Source of the DNA: Castellaniella sp034675905
GTDB taxonomy: Bacteria > Pseudomonadota > Gammaproteobacteria > Burkholderiales > Burkholderiaceae_B
NCBI RefSeq assembly: GCF_034675905.1
Contig: NZ_JAUCCV010000001.1
Location: 62,001 to 126,000, forward strand
Length of the DNA stretch: 64,000 nucleotides
Direction: 5' to 3'
Shown here: positions 42,986 to 52,426 of the stretch, one piece after another
Layout: each line of letters begins with the position of its first letter
Numbering within the stretch: the stretch's first letter is position 1
Made by a program: the position numbers and the translations under genes
The notes under the pieces: model-generated
What the model was told of the DNA's origin: nothing
Databases searched by the model: none
What the model saw: the letters and a program-made list of their open reading frames with translations, nothing else

Positions 42986-43088
42986 CTCCGGATTGCTGAA
43001 ACGGCGGTTCGACGACCGACCGGCCCGCAGCGGCTGCGCGAGTCTTCCTCTGTGCCGGCCCGCCTGCCCGACACGCGTCGATGATCGA

Positions 43089-44420
43089 TCAGTCCACCGT
43101 CGTCAACACGCGGCTGATCGTCTCGAAGATCTGCGCGATCTGCTTTTCCTCGATGATGAGCGGCGGCGAAATGGCAATGATGTCACCCGTATAGCGCACC
43201 AGCACCCCCTTGTCGAAGCATTTGCTGAAGACTTCAGAGGCGCGTGCGCCGGGTTTTCCGGGGCGCGGCGTCAGTTCGATGCCGGCGACCAGCCCCAGGT
43301 TGCGGACGTCGATCACGTGCCGCTTGCCCTTGAGCGCATGCGCGGCGTCTTCAAAAGGTTTGGACAGGCCCTTGGCGCGATTGAACAGGTCTTCGTCGCG
43401 ATAGATCCCCAGCGTGGACAGGATCGCGGCGGTCGCCATCGGGTGAGCCGAAAACGTGTAGCCATGAAAGAATTCAATACCGCCCTGGCTGGCGTCGACG
43501 ACCGTGTCGTAGATTTCACGGCGCACGGCCACGCCGCCGGCAGGTACGGCGGCGTTGCACACGCCCTTGGCGAATGTGATCAGGTCTGGTTTGACGCCGA
43601 AGAAATCGCTGGCGGTCGCTGCGCCCAGGCGGCCAAAGCCGGTGATGACCTCATCGAAGATCAGCAGGATGCCATGCTTTTCGGTGATCGCCCGCAGCCT
43701 TTCCAGGTAGCCCTTGGGCGGCAACAGCACTCCAGTGGATCCAGCCAGGGGTTCCACGATCACTGCAGCAATGGTAGATGCATCATGCAAGGCGATGATG
43801 CCTTCCAGGGCATCGGCGAAATGCTCGCCGCCCCAGGCCGGCTGGCCTCGCGAAAAGGCGTTGTGTTCCAGATCATGCGTATGCGGCAGGTGATCCACTC
43901 CTGGCAGCAGCACGCCGGAAAACGCCTTGCGATTGGGGGAAATGCCGCCGACCGAAATACCGCCGAAACCAACGCCGTGGTAGCCACGCTCACGCCCGAT
44001 CAGCCGCGTGCGCTGGCCTTCGCCTCGGGCTCGGTGATAGGCCAGCGCCATCTTCAGCGCCGTATCGACCGACTCCGAGCCTGAATTGGTAAAAAAGATG
44101 CGGTCCATGCCCTGGGGCATCATGGCCGACACTTCGCTGGCGGCCCGGAAGGAATCCTCGTGCCCGATATTGAAGCTGGACGCATAATCCAGCTTTTCCG
44201 CCTGGCGATGCAGGGCCTGGACGATGGGCTTGCGGCCATGACCGGCATTGACGCACCACAGGCCGGCGGTTCCATCCAGAATCCGATGGCCATCCGTAGC
44301 GGTGTAGTACATCCCTTCGGCGGATGCCAGCAGGCGCGGATGGGCCTTGAATTGGCGATTCGCGGTAAAAGGCATCCACAGATGGGATAAATCCAGCGGA
44401 GCTGCAGTATCAGCACTCAT
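43089..44420 (-). CDS. Class III omega-amino acid:pyruvate aminotransferase
   Basis: PLP-dependent transaminase of the beta-alanine/omega-amine:pyruvate group, 443 residues. Opening LWMPFTANRQFKAHPRLL is characteristic of beta-alanine:pyruvate aminotransferases. Cofactor motifs: NSGSESVDTALKMA, RERGYHGVGFGG, IFDEVITGFGRLG and the Schiff-base Lys in LITFAKGV. Likely substrates are beta-alanine, 4-aminobutyrate or other terminal amines with pyruvate; not decidable here. Divergent from a MocR-type regulator that probably controls it. No semialdehyde dehydrogenase is next to it. Confidence 0.92.
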   Translation of the reverse strand: MSADTAAPLDLSHLWMPFTANRQFKAHPRLLASAEGMYYTATDGHRILDGTAGLWCVNAGHGRKPIVQALHRQAEKLDYASSFNIGHEDSFRAASEVSAMMPQGMDRIFFTNSGSESVDTALKMALAYHRARGEGQRTRLIGRERGYHGVGFGGISVGGISPNRKAFSGVLLPGVDHLPHTHDLEHNAFSRGQPAWGGEHFADALEGIIALHDASTIAAVIVEPLAGSTGVLLPPKGYLERLRAITEKHGILLIFDEVITGFGRLGAATASDFFGVKPDLITFAKGVCNAAVPAGGVAVRREIYDTVVDASQGGIEFFHGYTFSAHPMATAAILSTLGIYRDEDLFNRAKGLSKPFEDAAHALKGKRHVIDVRNLGLVAGIELTPRPGKPGARASEVFSKCFDKGVLVRYTGDIIAISPPLIIEEKQIAQIFETISRVLTTVD

Positions 44421-44517
44421 GATGTGACCTCACAAAAGCGGAAAACCGGATAGGATGGAATCCATTCTGGGCTGGCAGTAGCGCAAAAGACAGTCACGGT
44501 GTTAGGATGAGTTCATA

Positions 44518-44585
44518 ACTGTATTGGCTGCATCCACGCGACTGTATTGGTTGCACGGGCCGCACCCACACTACTGTATTGGTTC
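44518..44585. promoter_or_regulatory. Three direct repeats between aminotransferase and MocR gene
   Basis: ACTGTATTGG(C/T)T occurs at 44518, 44541 and 44573, all in the same direction; the first two extend to ACTGTATTGGYTGCA. Spacing is 23 and 32 bp. MocR/GabR-type regulators are known to bind direct repeats in divergent promoters, so these are likely its sites. Confidence 0.7.
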
Positions 44586-44632
44586 AGCCCGATAGATGGC
44601 TGCCCTACCTCTTATCGTTGCAGGCACAGGCC

Positions 44633-46069
44633 ATGATCCTGTTCACCCCCCGGCGCCGTTCGCCCGACGGCCAAACCCTGGTCGATCAGACGGTCGCCGC
44701 CATCGATCAGGCCATCCGGGATCGCATTCTGCGCCCCGGCATGGCGCTGCCCTCGATCCGGCAATTCGCGCGCGACCATCGTCTGTCCACCTTTACCGTC
44801 ATGGCCGCCTACAACCGGCTGACCGCGCAAGGACGGCTGCAATCCCGGCCCGGCATCGACTACCGCATCGCCCGGCAGCTCCTTGCCCGCCCGCAGACCG
44901 CCGCCTGGACCATCCCGCCGGTAGGCCCGTCCTGGCTGCTGTCCGATGTCTTTGCCGACCACTCGATCTCGATCAAGGCGGGCTGCGGCTGGTTGCCTCC
45001 CGACTGGCACAACGAAACCGGCCTGCAGCACGCTCTGCGCCAGTTGGCGCGGGTACCTGTGGGCCAGATGGCCTCATACGGCCACCCCTTGGGCTACCAC
45101 CCTTTGCGTGAACACATCGCCCGCCACTTGAACGGCTACGGCCTGGAAGCAGACGCCGGGCAGGTCCTGCTGACCCACGGCGCGACACAGGCGCTGGATA
45201 TCGTGATCCGCACCGCGCTCAAACCCGGGGACCACGTCGCCGTCGAAATCCCCTGCTATGCCAATCTGCTGCAACTCCTGGCCATGAACGGCATCGTCAC
45301 GCACGGAGTGCCGCGCACCCCGGATGGACTGCACGAGGAAACCCTGGACACGCTGGCCCGAACACACGCGCTGCGCGCCGTATTCGTCACCACCGTCCTG
45401 CAAAATCCGACCGGCGCCAGTTTCAGCATGGCCGGCGCCTTCCGCCTGCTGCAGCAGGCGGAACGCCACAACCTGCTGGTCGTGGAAGACGACGTCTCAC
45501 GCGAACTGCTGCAGGAGCCCGCGCCGCTGCTGACCGCTTTGGCCAGCACACGGCGTGTCGTCTATATCTCGGGTTTCGCCAAAAGCGTGATGCCGTCCCT
45601 GCGGGTCGGCTATCTGCTGTGCGAGCCGGACCTGCTGCAGCGCTGCGCCCGGACCAAGATGTCTCTGGGGCTGACGTCTGCGGAAATCATGGAACGCACG
45701 GCCTACCAGGTGCTGCGCGACGGTCGCCAGGGCGTCTATCTGCGCAACGTACGGGAACGCCTGGGCGCAGCGCACGACCTGGTCTGCCAGAAGATGCACG
45801 ACGCCGATTTCGACATCGCTCATGAACCCGGCGCCGGCCTGTTTCTGTGGGCGCGGCCCCGCACGGCGATCGACCACCCTGAAGGAACCATCGGCCTGGC
45901 CGCCCAGGCCTTAAAAGTCGGCATCTGGCTGGCGCCGGGGGCGTATTTCTATCCTGACCGGCGCGACGAAGGCTGGTTGCGGTTCAATGTAGCCTATTCC
46001 GCCAGCCCGGCGCTCTGGAAGTTTTTCCGCGACGCTGCCCGCGGGCAGCCTGATCCGGCATCAAAATAA
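44633..46069 (+). CDS. MocR/GabR-type transcriptional regulator
   Basis: GntR-family winged helix fused to an aminotransferase class I-like PLP domain, 478 residues. HTH region (about 20-85): MALPSIRQFARDHRLSTFTV and AAYNRLTAQGRLQSRPG. The PLP fold shows LLTHGATQALDIV, VLQNPTG and the cofactor Lys in ISGFAKSVMPSLRVGYL. Such proteins sense PLP or an amino-acid-PLP adduct and switch nearby aminotransferase or amine genes. Start at ATG 44633; an in-frame TTG at 44579 would place the start inside the third direct repeat and is unlikely. Confidence 0.93.
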   Translation: MILFTPRRRSPDGQTLVDQTVAAIDQAIRDRILRPGMALPSIRQFARDHRLSTFTVMAAYNRLTAQGRLQSRPGIDYRIARQLLARPQTAAWTIPPVGPSWLLSDVFADHSISIKAGCGWLPPDWHNETGLQHALRQLARVPVGQMASYGHPLGYHPLREHIARHLNGYGLEADAGQVLLTHGATQALDIVIRTALKPGDHVAVEIPCYANLLQLLAMNGIVTHGVPRTPDGLHEETLDTLARTHALRAVFVTTVLQNPTGASFSMAGAFRLLQQAERHNLLVVEDDVSRELLQEPAPLLTALASTRRVVYISGFAKSVMPSLRVGYLLCEPDLLQRCARTKMSLGLTSAEIMERTAYQVLRDGRQGVYLRNVRERLGAAHDLVCQKMHDADFDIAHEPGAGLFLWARPRTAIDHPEGTIGLAAQALKVGIWLAPGAYFYPDRRDEGWLRFNVAYSASPALWKFFRDAARGQPDPASK

Positions 46070-46118
46070 TGCGGCCGAGCCGACGCCGATCAGCAAAAGA
46101 CCGGCGCGGCGCCAAGGC

Positions 46119-47927
46119 TCACAGGGGCTCGGTGCGCGCCAGCAGCCAATCGCGGGCCGCGCCGTCCACCAGGGGCAGCAGGCGTTCGCGCACCTGACGG
46201 TGATAGCCGTCCAGCCAATTGATTTCATCGGCCGACAGCAGTTCACGCACCACGCAGCGGGTGTCGATGGGACACATCGTGACGGTTTCAAAGCCCAGGA
46301 AAGAACCAAAGGCGGTCTGGGCCGCAGGTACCGCCAGCACCAGGTTTTCGATGCGGATGCCCCATTTTCCGTCACGGTACAGGCCGGGTTCATTGGACGT
46401 CAGCATGCCCGCCTGCATGCCCTGGTGCGCTCGCATATGTCCCCGCACCGAGATCGACTGCGGACCTTCGTGCACGTTCAGGAAATACCCCACCCCGTGC
46501 CCCGTGCCGTGACCGTAATCCAGGCCCCGGCGCCACAAGGGCATGCGGGCCACGGCATCCAGCACCGAAGATGCCGTATCCACCGGGAACTGCGCCCGCG
46601 CCAAGGCGATATGCGCCTGCAGCACGGCGGTATAGTCCGCCCGCTGGGCGGCAGACGGCGTACCCACTGGCACGACGCGCGTGATATCGGTGGTGCCGCC
46701 CAGATACTGGCCGCCGGAATCGATCAGCAGCAGACCGTCGCCCTGGATCTCGGCATGCGACGATTCAGTTGCCCGGTAGTGCGGCATGGCGCCGTTGGCA
46801 TTGAAACCCGCAATGGTCGAGAAGCTGAGGCTGACGAAACCCGGCCGCCGGGCGCGGGCCGCCGACAGGCGGGTGTCCACATCGATCTCGGTGACGCGAT
46901 CGCCCGCGGATTGGGCGGATTCGAACCAGGCGAAAAATTCGCACAGGGCGGCGCCATCCTGGGCCATGGCCTGACGGATATTGTCAGCCTCGGCGGCGTT
47001 CTTAACGGATTTCAGCAGCTGCGACGGATTGATGGCTTCGATCACATGGACTTGGGGGGCGTGCGACAGCGTACCCGCCGTCACCCTCACCGGGTCCACC
47101 AATAGCGTGGCATTGAGAGCCAGCGCCGCCAGGTCGTCAGCCAGGGCCGTGTAATCGCGCAATCCGATCCCATCGGCAGCCAGGCGGGCCGCCAGATCCG
47201 CCGGGACTTTACCCGGCGCCACATACAGGCGCACCTGATGCGCATCCAGCAGCGCATGGGCCAAAAAGACCGGGTTGTAATCGACGTCGGCGCCGCGCAG
47301 ATTCAGCAGCCAGGCAATATCATCCAGCGAAGACAGCAGATGATGGTCGGCGCCGTGCGCCTGCATGGCGTGACGCACCGCCGCCAGATTGTCGGCCCGG
47401 CTGCGGCACGCATGCGGCGGCAGGTGCTCAAAGACTGCCGCCGACGGCAGCGCAGGCCGATCCGCCCAGACGGCGCCGATCGGATCCCGATCCAGCACCA
47501 GGCTGACGCCGGCAGCATCCAGCCCCGCGCGCCAGCGCCCGGCTGCGGCCCGATCCAGCACCCGGCCATCCACCGCCAGCCGATCCCCCTGATGCAGATG
47601 GCCGATGGCCCAATCCAGCATGTCGGGCACATCCGCCGCACCCGCCCGCATCAAAGTGATGCCCGAGCCTTGCAGCTGGGATTGCGCCTGCGCCCAATAG
47701 CGACTGTCGGTCCACAGCCCGGCGAAGTCCGCCGTCACCAGCAGGCTGCCCGCTGAGCCGTCAAAACCTGACAGCCATTCGCGGACGGCCCAATGCGCCG
47801 GCAGATATTCCGACAGGTGCGGGTCGGCCGTGGGCGCCAGGCAGGCCTGCAGGCCTGTCAGGGCCAACTGTCCGCGCAAGGCGGCGATGCGATCGGCGGG
47901 CGTCGCCAGGGAATGCTGCAATGTCAC
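46119..47927 (-). CDS. M24B family aminopeptidase P
   Basis: Xaa-Pro aminopeptidase of the three-domain type (602 residues, like eukaryotic cytosolic APP1, longer than E. coli PepP). Two creatinase-like N-terminal domains (about 10-140 and 145-305) precede the pita-bread domain. Metal ligands are visible: Asp in LLIDSGGQYLGGTTDITRVV (two Asp), His in GHGTGHGVG, Glu in NEPGLY and in IENLV. Start is GTG 47927 (ACA TTG CAG follows) with GAAGGAA 5-11 nt upstream. It follows scoB by 10 bp. Confidence 0.92.
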   Translation of the reverse strand: MTLQHSLATPADRIAALRGQLALTGLQACLAPTADPHLSEYLPAHWAVREWLSGFDGSAGSLLVTADFAGLWTDSRYWAQAQSQLQGSGITLMRAGAADVPDMLDWAIGHLHQGDRLAVDGRVLDRAAAGRWRAGLDAAGVSLVLDRDPIGAVWADRPALPSAAVFEHLPPHACRSRADNLAAVRHAMQAHGADHHLLSSLDDIAWLLNLRGADVDYNPVFLAHALLDAHQVRLYVAPGKVPADLAARLAADGIGLRDYTALADDLAALALNATLLVDPVRVTAGTLSHAPQVHVIEAINPSQLLKSVKNAAEADNIRQAMAQDGAALCEFFAWFESAQSAGDRVTEIDVDTRLSAARARRPGFVSLSFSTIAGFNANGAMPHYRATESSHAEIQGDGLLLIDSGGQYLGGTTDITRVVPVGTPSAAQRADYTAVLQAHIALARAQFPVDTASSVLDAVARMPLWRRGLDYGHGTGHGVGYFLNVHEGPQSISVRGHMRAHQGMQAGMLTSNEPGLYRDGKWGIRIENLVLAVPAAQTAFGSFLGFETVTMCPIDTRCVVRELLSADEINWLDGYHRQVRERLLPLVDGAARDWLLARTEPL

Positions 47928-47937
47928 GATGTTTCCT

Positions 47938-48591
47938 TCAAGCGACGGCGGACGTATCCAGTTTGGCGGTGGTCTTGGCCCGGATCTCATCCACCGTGAC
48001 GCCCGGCGCCAATTCGGTCAGGCGCAACCCATCATCCGTGACTTCCATGACGCCCAGATCGGTGATGATCAGGCCGACCACGCCCACGCCCGTCAGCGGC
48101 AAGGTGCATTCAGGCAGCAGTTTCAGGGATTCGGCGCCGTCCTTGGCTTTGGCGACGTGTTCCATCAGGACCACGACCTTGCCTACGCCCGCCACCAGAT
48201 CCATGGCGCCGCCCATGCCTTTGATCATCTTGCCGGGAATCATCCAATTCGCCAGGTCGCCCTTTTCGGAGACCTGCATGGCGCCCAGAATGGCCAAATT
48301 GATCTTGCCGCCCCGGATCATGCCGAACGAATCGGCCGAGGCGAAAATCGACGAGCCCGGCAGCGTGGTGACGGTCTGCTTGCCCGCGTTGATCAGGTCC
48401 GCATCCACCTGATCGTCGGTGGGAAACGGGCCGATGCCCAGCAGGCCGTTTTCCGACTGCAGCCAGACTTCCATGCCCGCCGGCACGTAATTGGCCACCA
48501 TGGTCGGCAAGCCGATGCCCAGGTTCACATAGAACCCGTCTTGTAATTCCTTGGCGGCGCGCGCCGCCATCTGTTCACGATCCCAAGCCAT
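47938..48591 (-). CDS. scoB: 3-oxoacid CoA-transferase subunit B
   Basis: Beta subunit of succinyl-CoA:3-ketoacid CoA-transferase, 217 residues. The catalytic Glu lies in LQSENGLLGIGP; FYVNLGIGLPTMVANYVP opens the fold and GGAMDLVAGVGKV follows. With ScoA it moves CoA between succinate and acetoacetate. Start ATG 48591, 13 bp past scoA; a longer frame to 48768 only overlaps scoA. Confidence 0.95.
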   Translation of the reverse strand: MAWDREQMAARAAKELQDGFYVNLGIGLPTMVANYVPAGMEVWLQSENGLLGIGPFPTDDQVDADLINAGKQTVTTLPGSSIFASADSFGMIRGGKINLAILGAMQVSEKGDLANWMIPGKMIKGMGGAMDLVAGVGKVVVLMEHVAKAKDGAESLKLLPECTLPLTGVGVVGLIITDLGVMEVTDDGLRLTELAPGVTVDEIRAKTTAKLDTSAVA

Positions 48592-48604
48592 TGATGATGC
48601 CCCC

Positions 48605-49300
48605 TTATTGACGGATGGTGCGTTGTTCGATGCGCTTTTCAGGATGCGCATTGAGGACGATGCGGTGCACATAGATGCCCGGCAGGTGGACTTCGTCCGG
48701 ATCAAAGGCCCCGGTGGGAACGACTTCCTCGACCTCGGCCACGGTGATCTTGCCCGCCATCGCGACATTGGGATTGAAGTTGCGCGCCGTGCGGCGAAAT
48801 ACCAGATTGCCGCTGCGATCAGCCTTCCAGGCCTTGACCAAGGAGATGTCCGGTGTCAGGGACTGTTCCAGCAGATAGGTGCGGCCATTGAATTCGCGGG
48901 TTTCCTTGCCATCGGCCACCACGGTGCCGACACCGGTGGGTGTGAAAAATGCCGGAATGCCGGCCCCGCCCGCCCGCAGCTTTTCAGCCAAGGTACCCTG
49001 CGGCGTGAATTCCAGTTCCAGTTCGTTCGCCATGAACTGGCGGGCGAATTCCTTGTTCTCGCCCACATACGAGGCGATCATTTTTTTGATCTGGCGCGTG
49101 GCCAGCAACTGCCCCAGGCCGAAATCATCGACCCCGGCATTATTGCTGACGCAGGTCAGGCCGTGTACTCCGGAGTCCCGCAACGCGGCGATCAGGGCTT
49201 CGGGAATCCCGCACAGCCCGAAGCCGCCGACGGCGATCATCTGATTGTCAGCCACGATCCCCCGCAAGGCGGCGGCAGCGCTTTCATAGACTTTATCCAT
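48605..49300 (-). CDS. scoA: 3-oxoacid CoA-transferase subunit A
   Basis: Alpha subunit, 231 residues, with GGFGLCGIPEALI near the N-terminus (CoA-binding Gly-rich loop), SNNAGVDDFGLG and GTLAEKLRAGGAGIPAFFT. It lies between a thioesterase gene (36 bp upstream) and scoB (13 bp downstream). Together they form a small ketone-body or oxoacid activation operon. Confidence 0.95.
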   Translation of the reverse strand: MDKVYESAAAALRGIVADNQMIAVGGFGLCGIPEALIAALRDSGVHGLTCVSNNAGVDDFGLGQLLATRQIKKMIASYVGENKEFARQFMANELELEFTPQGTLAEKLRAGGAGIPAFFTPTGVGTVVADGKETREFNGRTYLLEQSLTPDISLVKAWKADRSGNLVFRRTARNFNPNVAMAGKITVAEVEEVVPTGAFDPDEVHLPGIYVHRIVLNAHPEKRIEQRTIRQ

Positions 49301-49336
49301 ACGACGTTTCCTTTGAGACGAACTGAAAAATACGGC

Positions 49337-49774
49337 TCATGCTGAAAAGCAGCGGCTCAACATCTGCCGGTCGGCATCAGTCCAGGGGACCGGCCGGCCA
49401 GTGGCGCCATCCGTGCAGACCAGCACATTTCGGCCCTTGGCATACAGGTTCTGCGCATCATCCCCTGCGGCGATCCAGCAATCCAGTTCGACACTGGTGC
49501 GCCCGATCCGCCGCAATGCCATGCCGACGACGATATGGGCAGGATACAGCAGCGGTTTGAGAAAATCACACGAGGCGTGAGCCAGCACGCCATAACGGCC
49601 TTGCGAGGCATCCATTTCCAGCGCCGAAAACAAACGTACGCGAGCCTCTTCAAAATAACGGAAGTACGCAACGTTGTTGACGTGGCGCAGGGCGTCCATA
49701 TCCCCCCAGCGAACCTCGATCCGAATTTCAAACGTTCCTGAAGGAGTTTGAATATCAATGACTTCCGTGGACAT
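49337..49774 (-). CDS. 4HBT-type acyl-CoA thioesterase
   Basis: 145-residue hotdog-fold protein. The 4HBT signature VRWGDMDALRHVNNVAYFRYFEEAR with catalytic Asp is intact. Cleaves acyl-CoA; chain preference unknown. ATG 49774 follows a GTG 3 nt earlier; either could be used. First gene of a leftward group with scoA, scoB and the M24 peptidase; divergent from ETF-QO. Confidence 0.92.
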   Translation of the reverse strand: MSTEVIDIQTPSGTFEIRIEVRWGDMDALRHVNNVAYFRYFEEARVRLFSALEMDASQGRYGVLAHASCDFLKPLLYPAHIVVGMALRRIGRTSVELDCWIAAGDDAQNLYAKGRNVLVCTDGATGRPVPWTDADRQMLSRCFSA

Positions 49775-49882
49775 CACGCCTCCCTTTTCCGAAGCGGCAA
49801 CACCCCGGAATCAAAAATGCAGTATACCGATCTGCAATACAATGGCCGGCAATCAAAGCATCAGAAAACGGGAGCCATCCAT

Positions 49883-51529
49883 ATGACTGAACGTGAATCC
49901 ATGGAATACGACGTTGTCATCGTCGGGGGGGGGCCGGCAGGCTTGGCAGCCGCCATTCGGCTCAAGCAACTGGCTGCCGAACGCAGCCAGGACGTCAGCG
50001 TCTGTGTCCTGGAAAAGGCGGCCGAAATCGGCGCCCACATTCTGTCAGGCTGTGTGATGGACCCCAGGGCGATCACCGAACTGATCCCCGACTGGAAGGA
50101 AAAAGGCGCCCCGATGGGCGTCGAGGTGCAGGACGACCGCTTCCTGTTCCTGACGGAAACGGGTTCCCGCAGCACGCCCGCCTGGCTGCTGCCCGACTGC
50201 TTCAAAAACCACGGCAACCACATCGTACGCCTGGGCCATGTCACCCGCTGGCTGGGCGAACAGGCCGAAGCGCTGGGCGTGGACGTGTTCCCCGGCTTCG
50301 CCGCCGCCCACATCCTCTACAGCGAAGCGGGCGCCGTGCGCGGCGTGCTGACCGGCGACATGGGCGTAGCCCGTGACGGCAGCCACACCGACGCCTATCA
50401 GCCCGGCATGGAACTGCTGGCCCGCTACACGATTTTCGCCGAAGGCTCACGCGGCCACCTGGGCCGCCAGCTGATCGAAAAATACCGCCTGGATGCCGAC
50501 CGCGATCCGCAAAGCTACGCGATCGGCATCAAGGAACTGTGGGAAGTCGATCCCGCCCAGGCCCGGCCCGGCACCGTCATGCACACGGCCGGCTGGCCGC
50601 TGGATTCCGACACCTACGGCGGATCCTTTCTGTACCACCTGGGCGACAACCTGGTCGCCATCGGCCTGGTGGTCGGCCTGGACTACGCCAACCCCTGGCT
50701 GTCGCCCTTTGAAGAATTCCAGCGCTACAAGACCCATCCCGCCATTCGCACGACCCTGGAAGGCGGCAAGCGCATCGCCTACGGCGCCCGGTCGCTGACG
50801 GCGGGCGGCCTGCTATCGCTGCCGAAAATGACCTTCCCCGGCGGGGTGATGGTGGGCTGCGAAGCCGGCGTGCTGAACGCATCACGCATCAAGGGCAGCC
50901 ATTCGGCCATCAAGACCGGCGCGCTGGCTGCCGAAGCCGCCTTCGACGCTCTGGCCGCCGGCCGCAGCCATGACGAACTGGCGGCCTACCCGGCTGCCTT
51001 CGAAGCCTCCTGGCTGCATGCCGAGCTGAACAAATCGCGCAATTTCAAGCAATGGTTCAAAAAGGGCCGCACCGTCGGCACCCTGATGACCGGCATCGAG
51101 CAATGGCTGCTGAAGGGCAATATCCCCTGGACCATCCATCGCACCAAGCCCGACCACGCCTGTCTGCAACCGGCAGCCGAATGCGCCCGTATCGACTATC
51201 CGAAGCCCGATGGCAAGCTGACCTTTGACCGGCTCAGCTCGGTGTTCATTTCCAACACCAACCACGACGAAAACGAGCCTGGCCACCTGACCCTGAAAGA
51301 CGATACCGTGCCGGTCAAGATCAATCTGGCGAAATTCGGCGGCCCCGAGGCGCGTTTCTGCCCGGCGGGGGTCTACGAATTCGTCAAAACAGACACGGGC
51401 GAAGACAAGCTGCAGATCAATGCCCAGAACTGCATCCACTGCAAGACCTGTGACATCAAGGATCCGACCCAGAACATCGTCTGGGTCACACCGCAGGGCG
51501 GCGAAGGCCCTGTCTACAACGGCATGTAA
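49883..51529 (+). CDS. Electron-transfer flavoprotein:ubiquinone oxidoreductase
   Basis: Membrane-associated flavoprotein passing electrons from ETF (fatty-acid, amino-acid and dimethylglycine oxidation) to quinone. 548 residues with FAD motif VVIVGGGPAGLAAA (12-25), and the [4Fe-4S] cluster cysteines C493, C517, C520 and C523 (FCPAG and NCIHCKTCD). Start ATG 49883; the upstream open frame overlaps the divergent thioesterase promoter. ETF subunits themselves are not in the window. Confidence 0.96.
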   Translation: MTERESMEYDVVIVGGGPAGLAAAIRLKQLAAERSQDVSVCVLEKAAEIGAHILSGCVMDPRAITELIPDWKEKGAPMGVEVQDDRFLFLTETGSRSTPAWLLPDCFKNHGNHIVRLGHVTRWLGEQAEALGVDVFPGFAAAHILYSEAGAVRGVLTGDMGVARDGSHTDAYQPGMELLARYTIFAEGSRGHLGRQLIEKYRLDADRDPQSYAIGIKELWEVDPAQARPGTVMHTAGWPLDSDTYGGSFLYHLGDNLVAIGLVVGLDYANPWLSPFEEFQRYKTHPAIRTTLEGGKRIAYGARSLTAGGLLSLPKMTFPGGVMVGCEAGVLNASRIKGSHSAIKTGALAAEAAFDALAAGRSHDELAAYPAAFEASWLHAELNKSRNFKQWFKKGRTVGTLMTGIEQWLLKGNIPWTIHRTKPDHACLQPAAECARIDYPKPDGKLTFDRLSSVFISNTNHDENEPGHLTLKDDTVPVKINLAKFGGPEARFCPAGVYEFVKTDTGEDKLQINAQNCIHCKTCDIKDPTQNIVWVTPQGGEGPVYNGM

Positions 51530-51538
51530 AATGCGATC

Positions 51539-51563
51539 CGGGCGCCGCACTGTGCGGCGCCCG
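51539..51563. other. Intercistronic stem-loop after ETF-QO
   Basis: Perfect 11-bp inverted repeat CGGGCGCCGCA / TGCGGCGCCCG with a 3-nt loop, 10 bp after the ETF-QO stop and 39 bp before marC. No T-run follows. Confidence 0.55.
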
Positions 51564-51601
51564 ATCTCAATCACGCAAGGATTCCGGGCGACAGCCCGCC
51601 C

Positions 51602-52261
51602 ATGATGGACATCACCTTCGCCACCAAATTTCTGGGCGCCCTGTTCGCCATCATGAATCCCTTCATCACGCTGCCGCTGTTTCTGGCGCTGACCAGCCAC
51701 AAATCCGTGGCGGAACAGCGCAGTCTGGCGATTTCCATTCTGGGCTATACGGCAGTGATGTGCCTGATCATTTCCCTGGCGGGCAGCCACATCATCCGGT
51801 TTTTCGGCGTCAGCCTGGATTCCTTCCGGGTGGCGGGCGGCTTCGTGCTGATCGGTATTGCGATGTCCATGCTCAATGGCCAGCCGATCACGTCGCACGA
51901 ACGCGCCACCCAGGAAAAAAGCGCCAACACTGCCGCCGCTGCTGCGGCGGGAGCCGACGACAACCCGGCTTTCTATCCCCTGACCTTCCCCATGATCGTG
52001 GGCCCAGGCACCATCGCCACCCTGATCATCTACGGGGCGCAGGCCCGTCAGACGGCCCAATACCTGGGTTTCGGCATCGTCCTGGTCGCCGTCCTGGCCG
52101 CCCTGTTCGCCGTGCTGTACTTCGCCGCATCCATCGGCAAACTGCTGTCCACCAAGATGCGGGTCATCATGGCCCGCGTCATGGGCATCATCCTGGCTGC
52201 CATCGCCGTGGAAATGGTGTTTGCAGGCGCCAAGGCGATGCTGCCGGGCTTGGCGCACTAG
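51602..52261 (+). CDS. MarC family integral membrane protein
   Basis: 219 residues, six hydrophobic segments, opening FATKFLGALFAIMNPFITLPLFLALT, the MarC signature, with TFPMIVGPGTIATLI in the second half. A polar Ala-rich loop joins the halves (about 100-122). Once thought to give antibiotic resistance, function unknown. ATG at 51602 or 51605. Confidence 0.92.
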   Translation: MMDITFATKFLGALFAIMNPFITLPLFLALTSHKSVAEQRSLAISILGYTAVMCLIISLAGSHIIRFFGVSLDSFRVAGGFVLIGIAMSMLNGQPITSHERATQEKSANTAAAAAAGADDNPAFYPLTFPMIVGPGTIATLIIYGAQARQTAQYLGFGIVLVAVLAALFAVLYFAASIGKLLSTKMRVIMARVMGIILAAIAVEMVFAGAKAMLPGLAH

Positions 52262-52348
52262 GCAATTGCGCCGGGCCCGGCATCCGGGCGCCCGTATTCA
52301 TCCGGTCCGGATTTCCCGCCTCCGGCAGCTGCACACGCCACACGGACG

Positions 52349-52380
52349 AAAAAAGGGGCGGGAATGTATTCCCGCCCCTT
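52349..52380 (-). terminator. Rho-independent terminator after acs
   Basis: 12-bp hairpin AAGGGGCGGGAA / TTCCCGCCCCTT; on the minus strand it is followed by a run of T (TTTTTTCG counting the stem end). About 46 bp past the acs stop. Confidence 0.9.
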
Positions 52381-52426
52381 TGGCTGTGCTCGATGCCCTG
52401 GATCACAGGGCATCGTTCAACACGCT

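Noticed and set aside
46061..46393. 110-codon frame overlapping the end of the M24 peptidase gene
   Set aside because: Lies in another frame of the peptidase and shows no conserved features.
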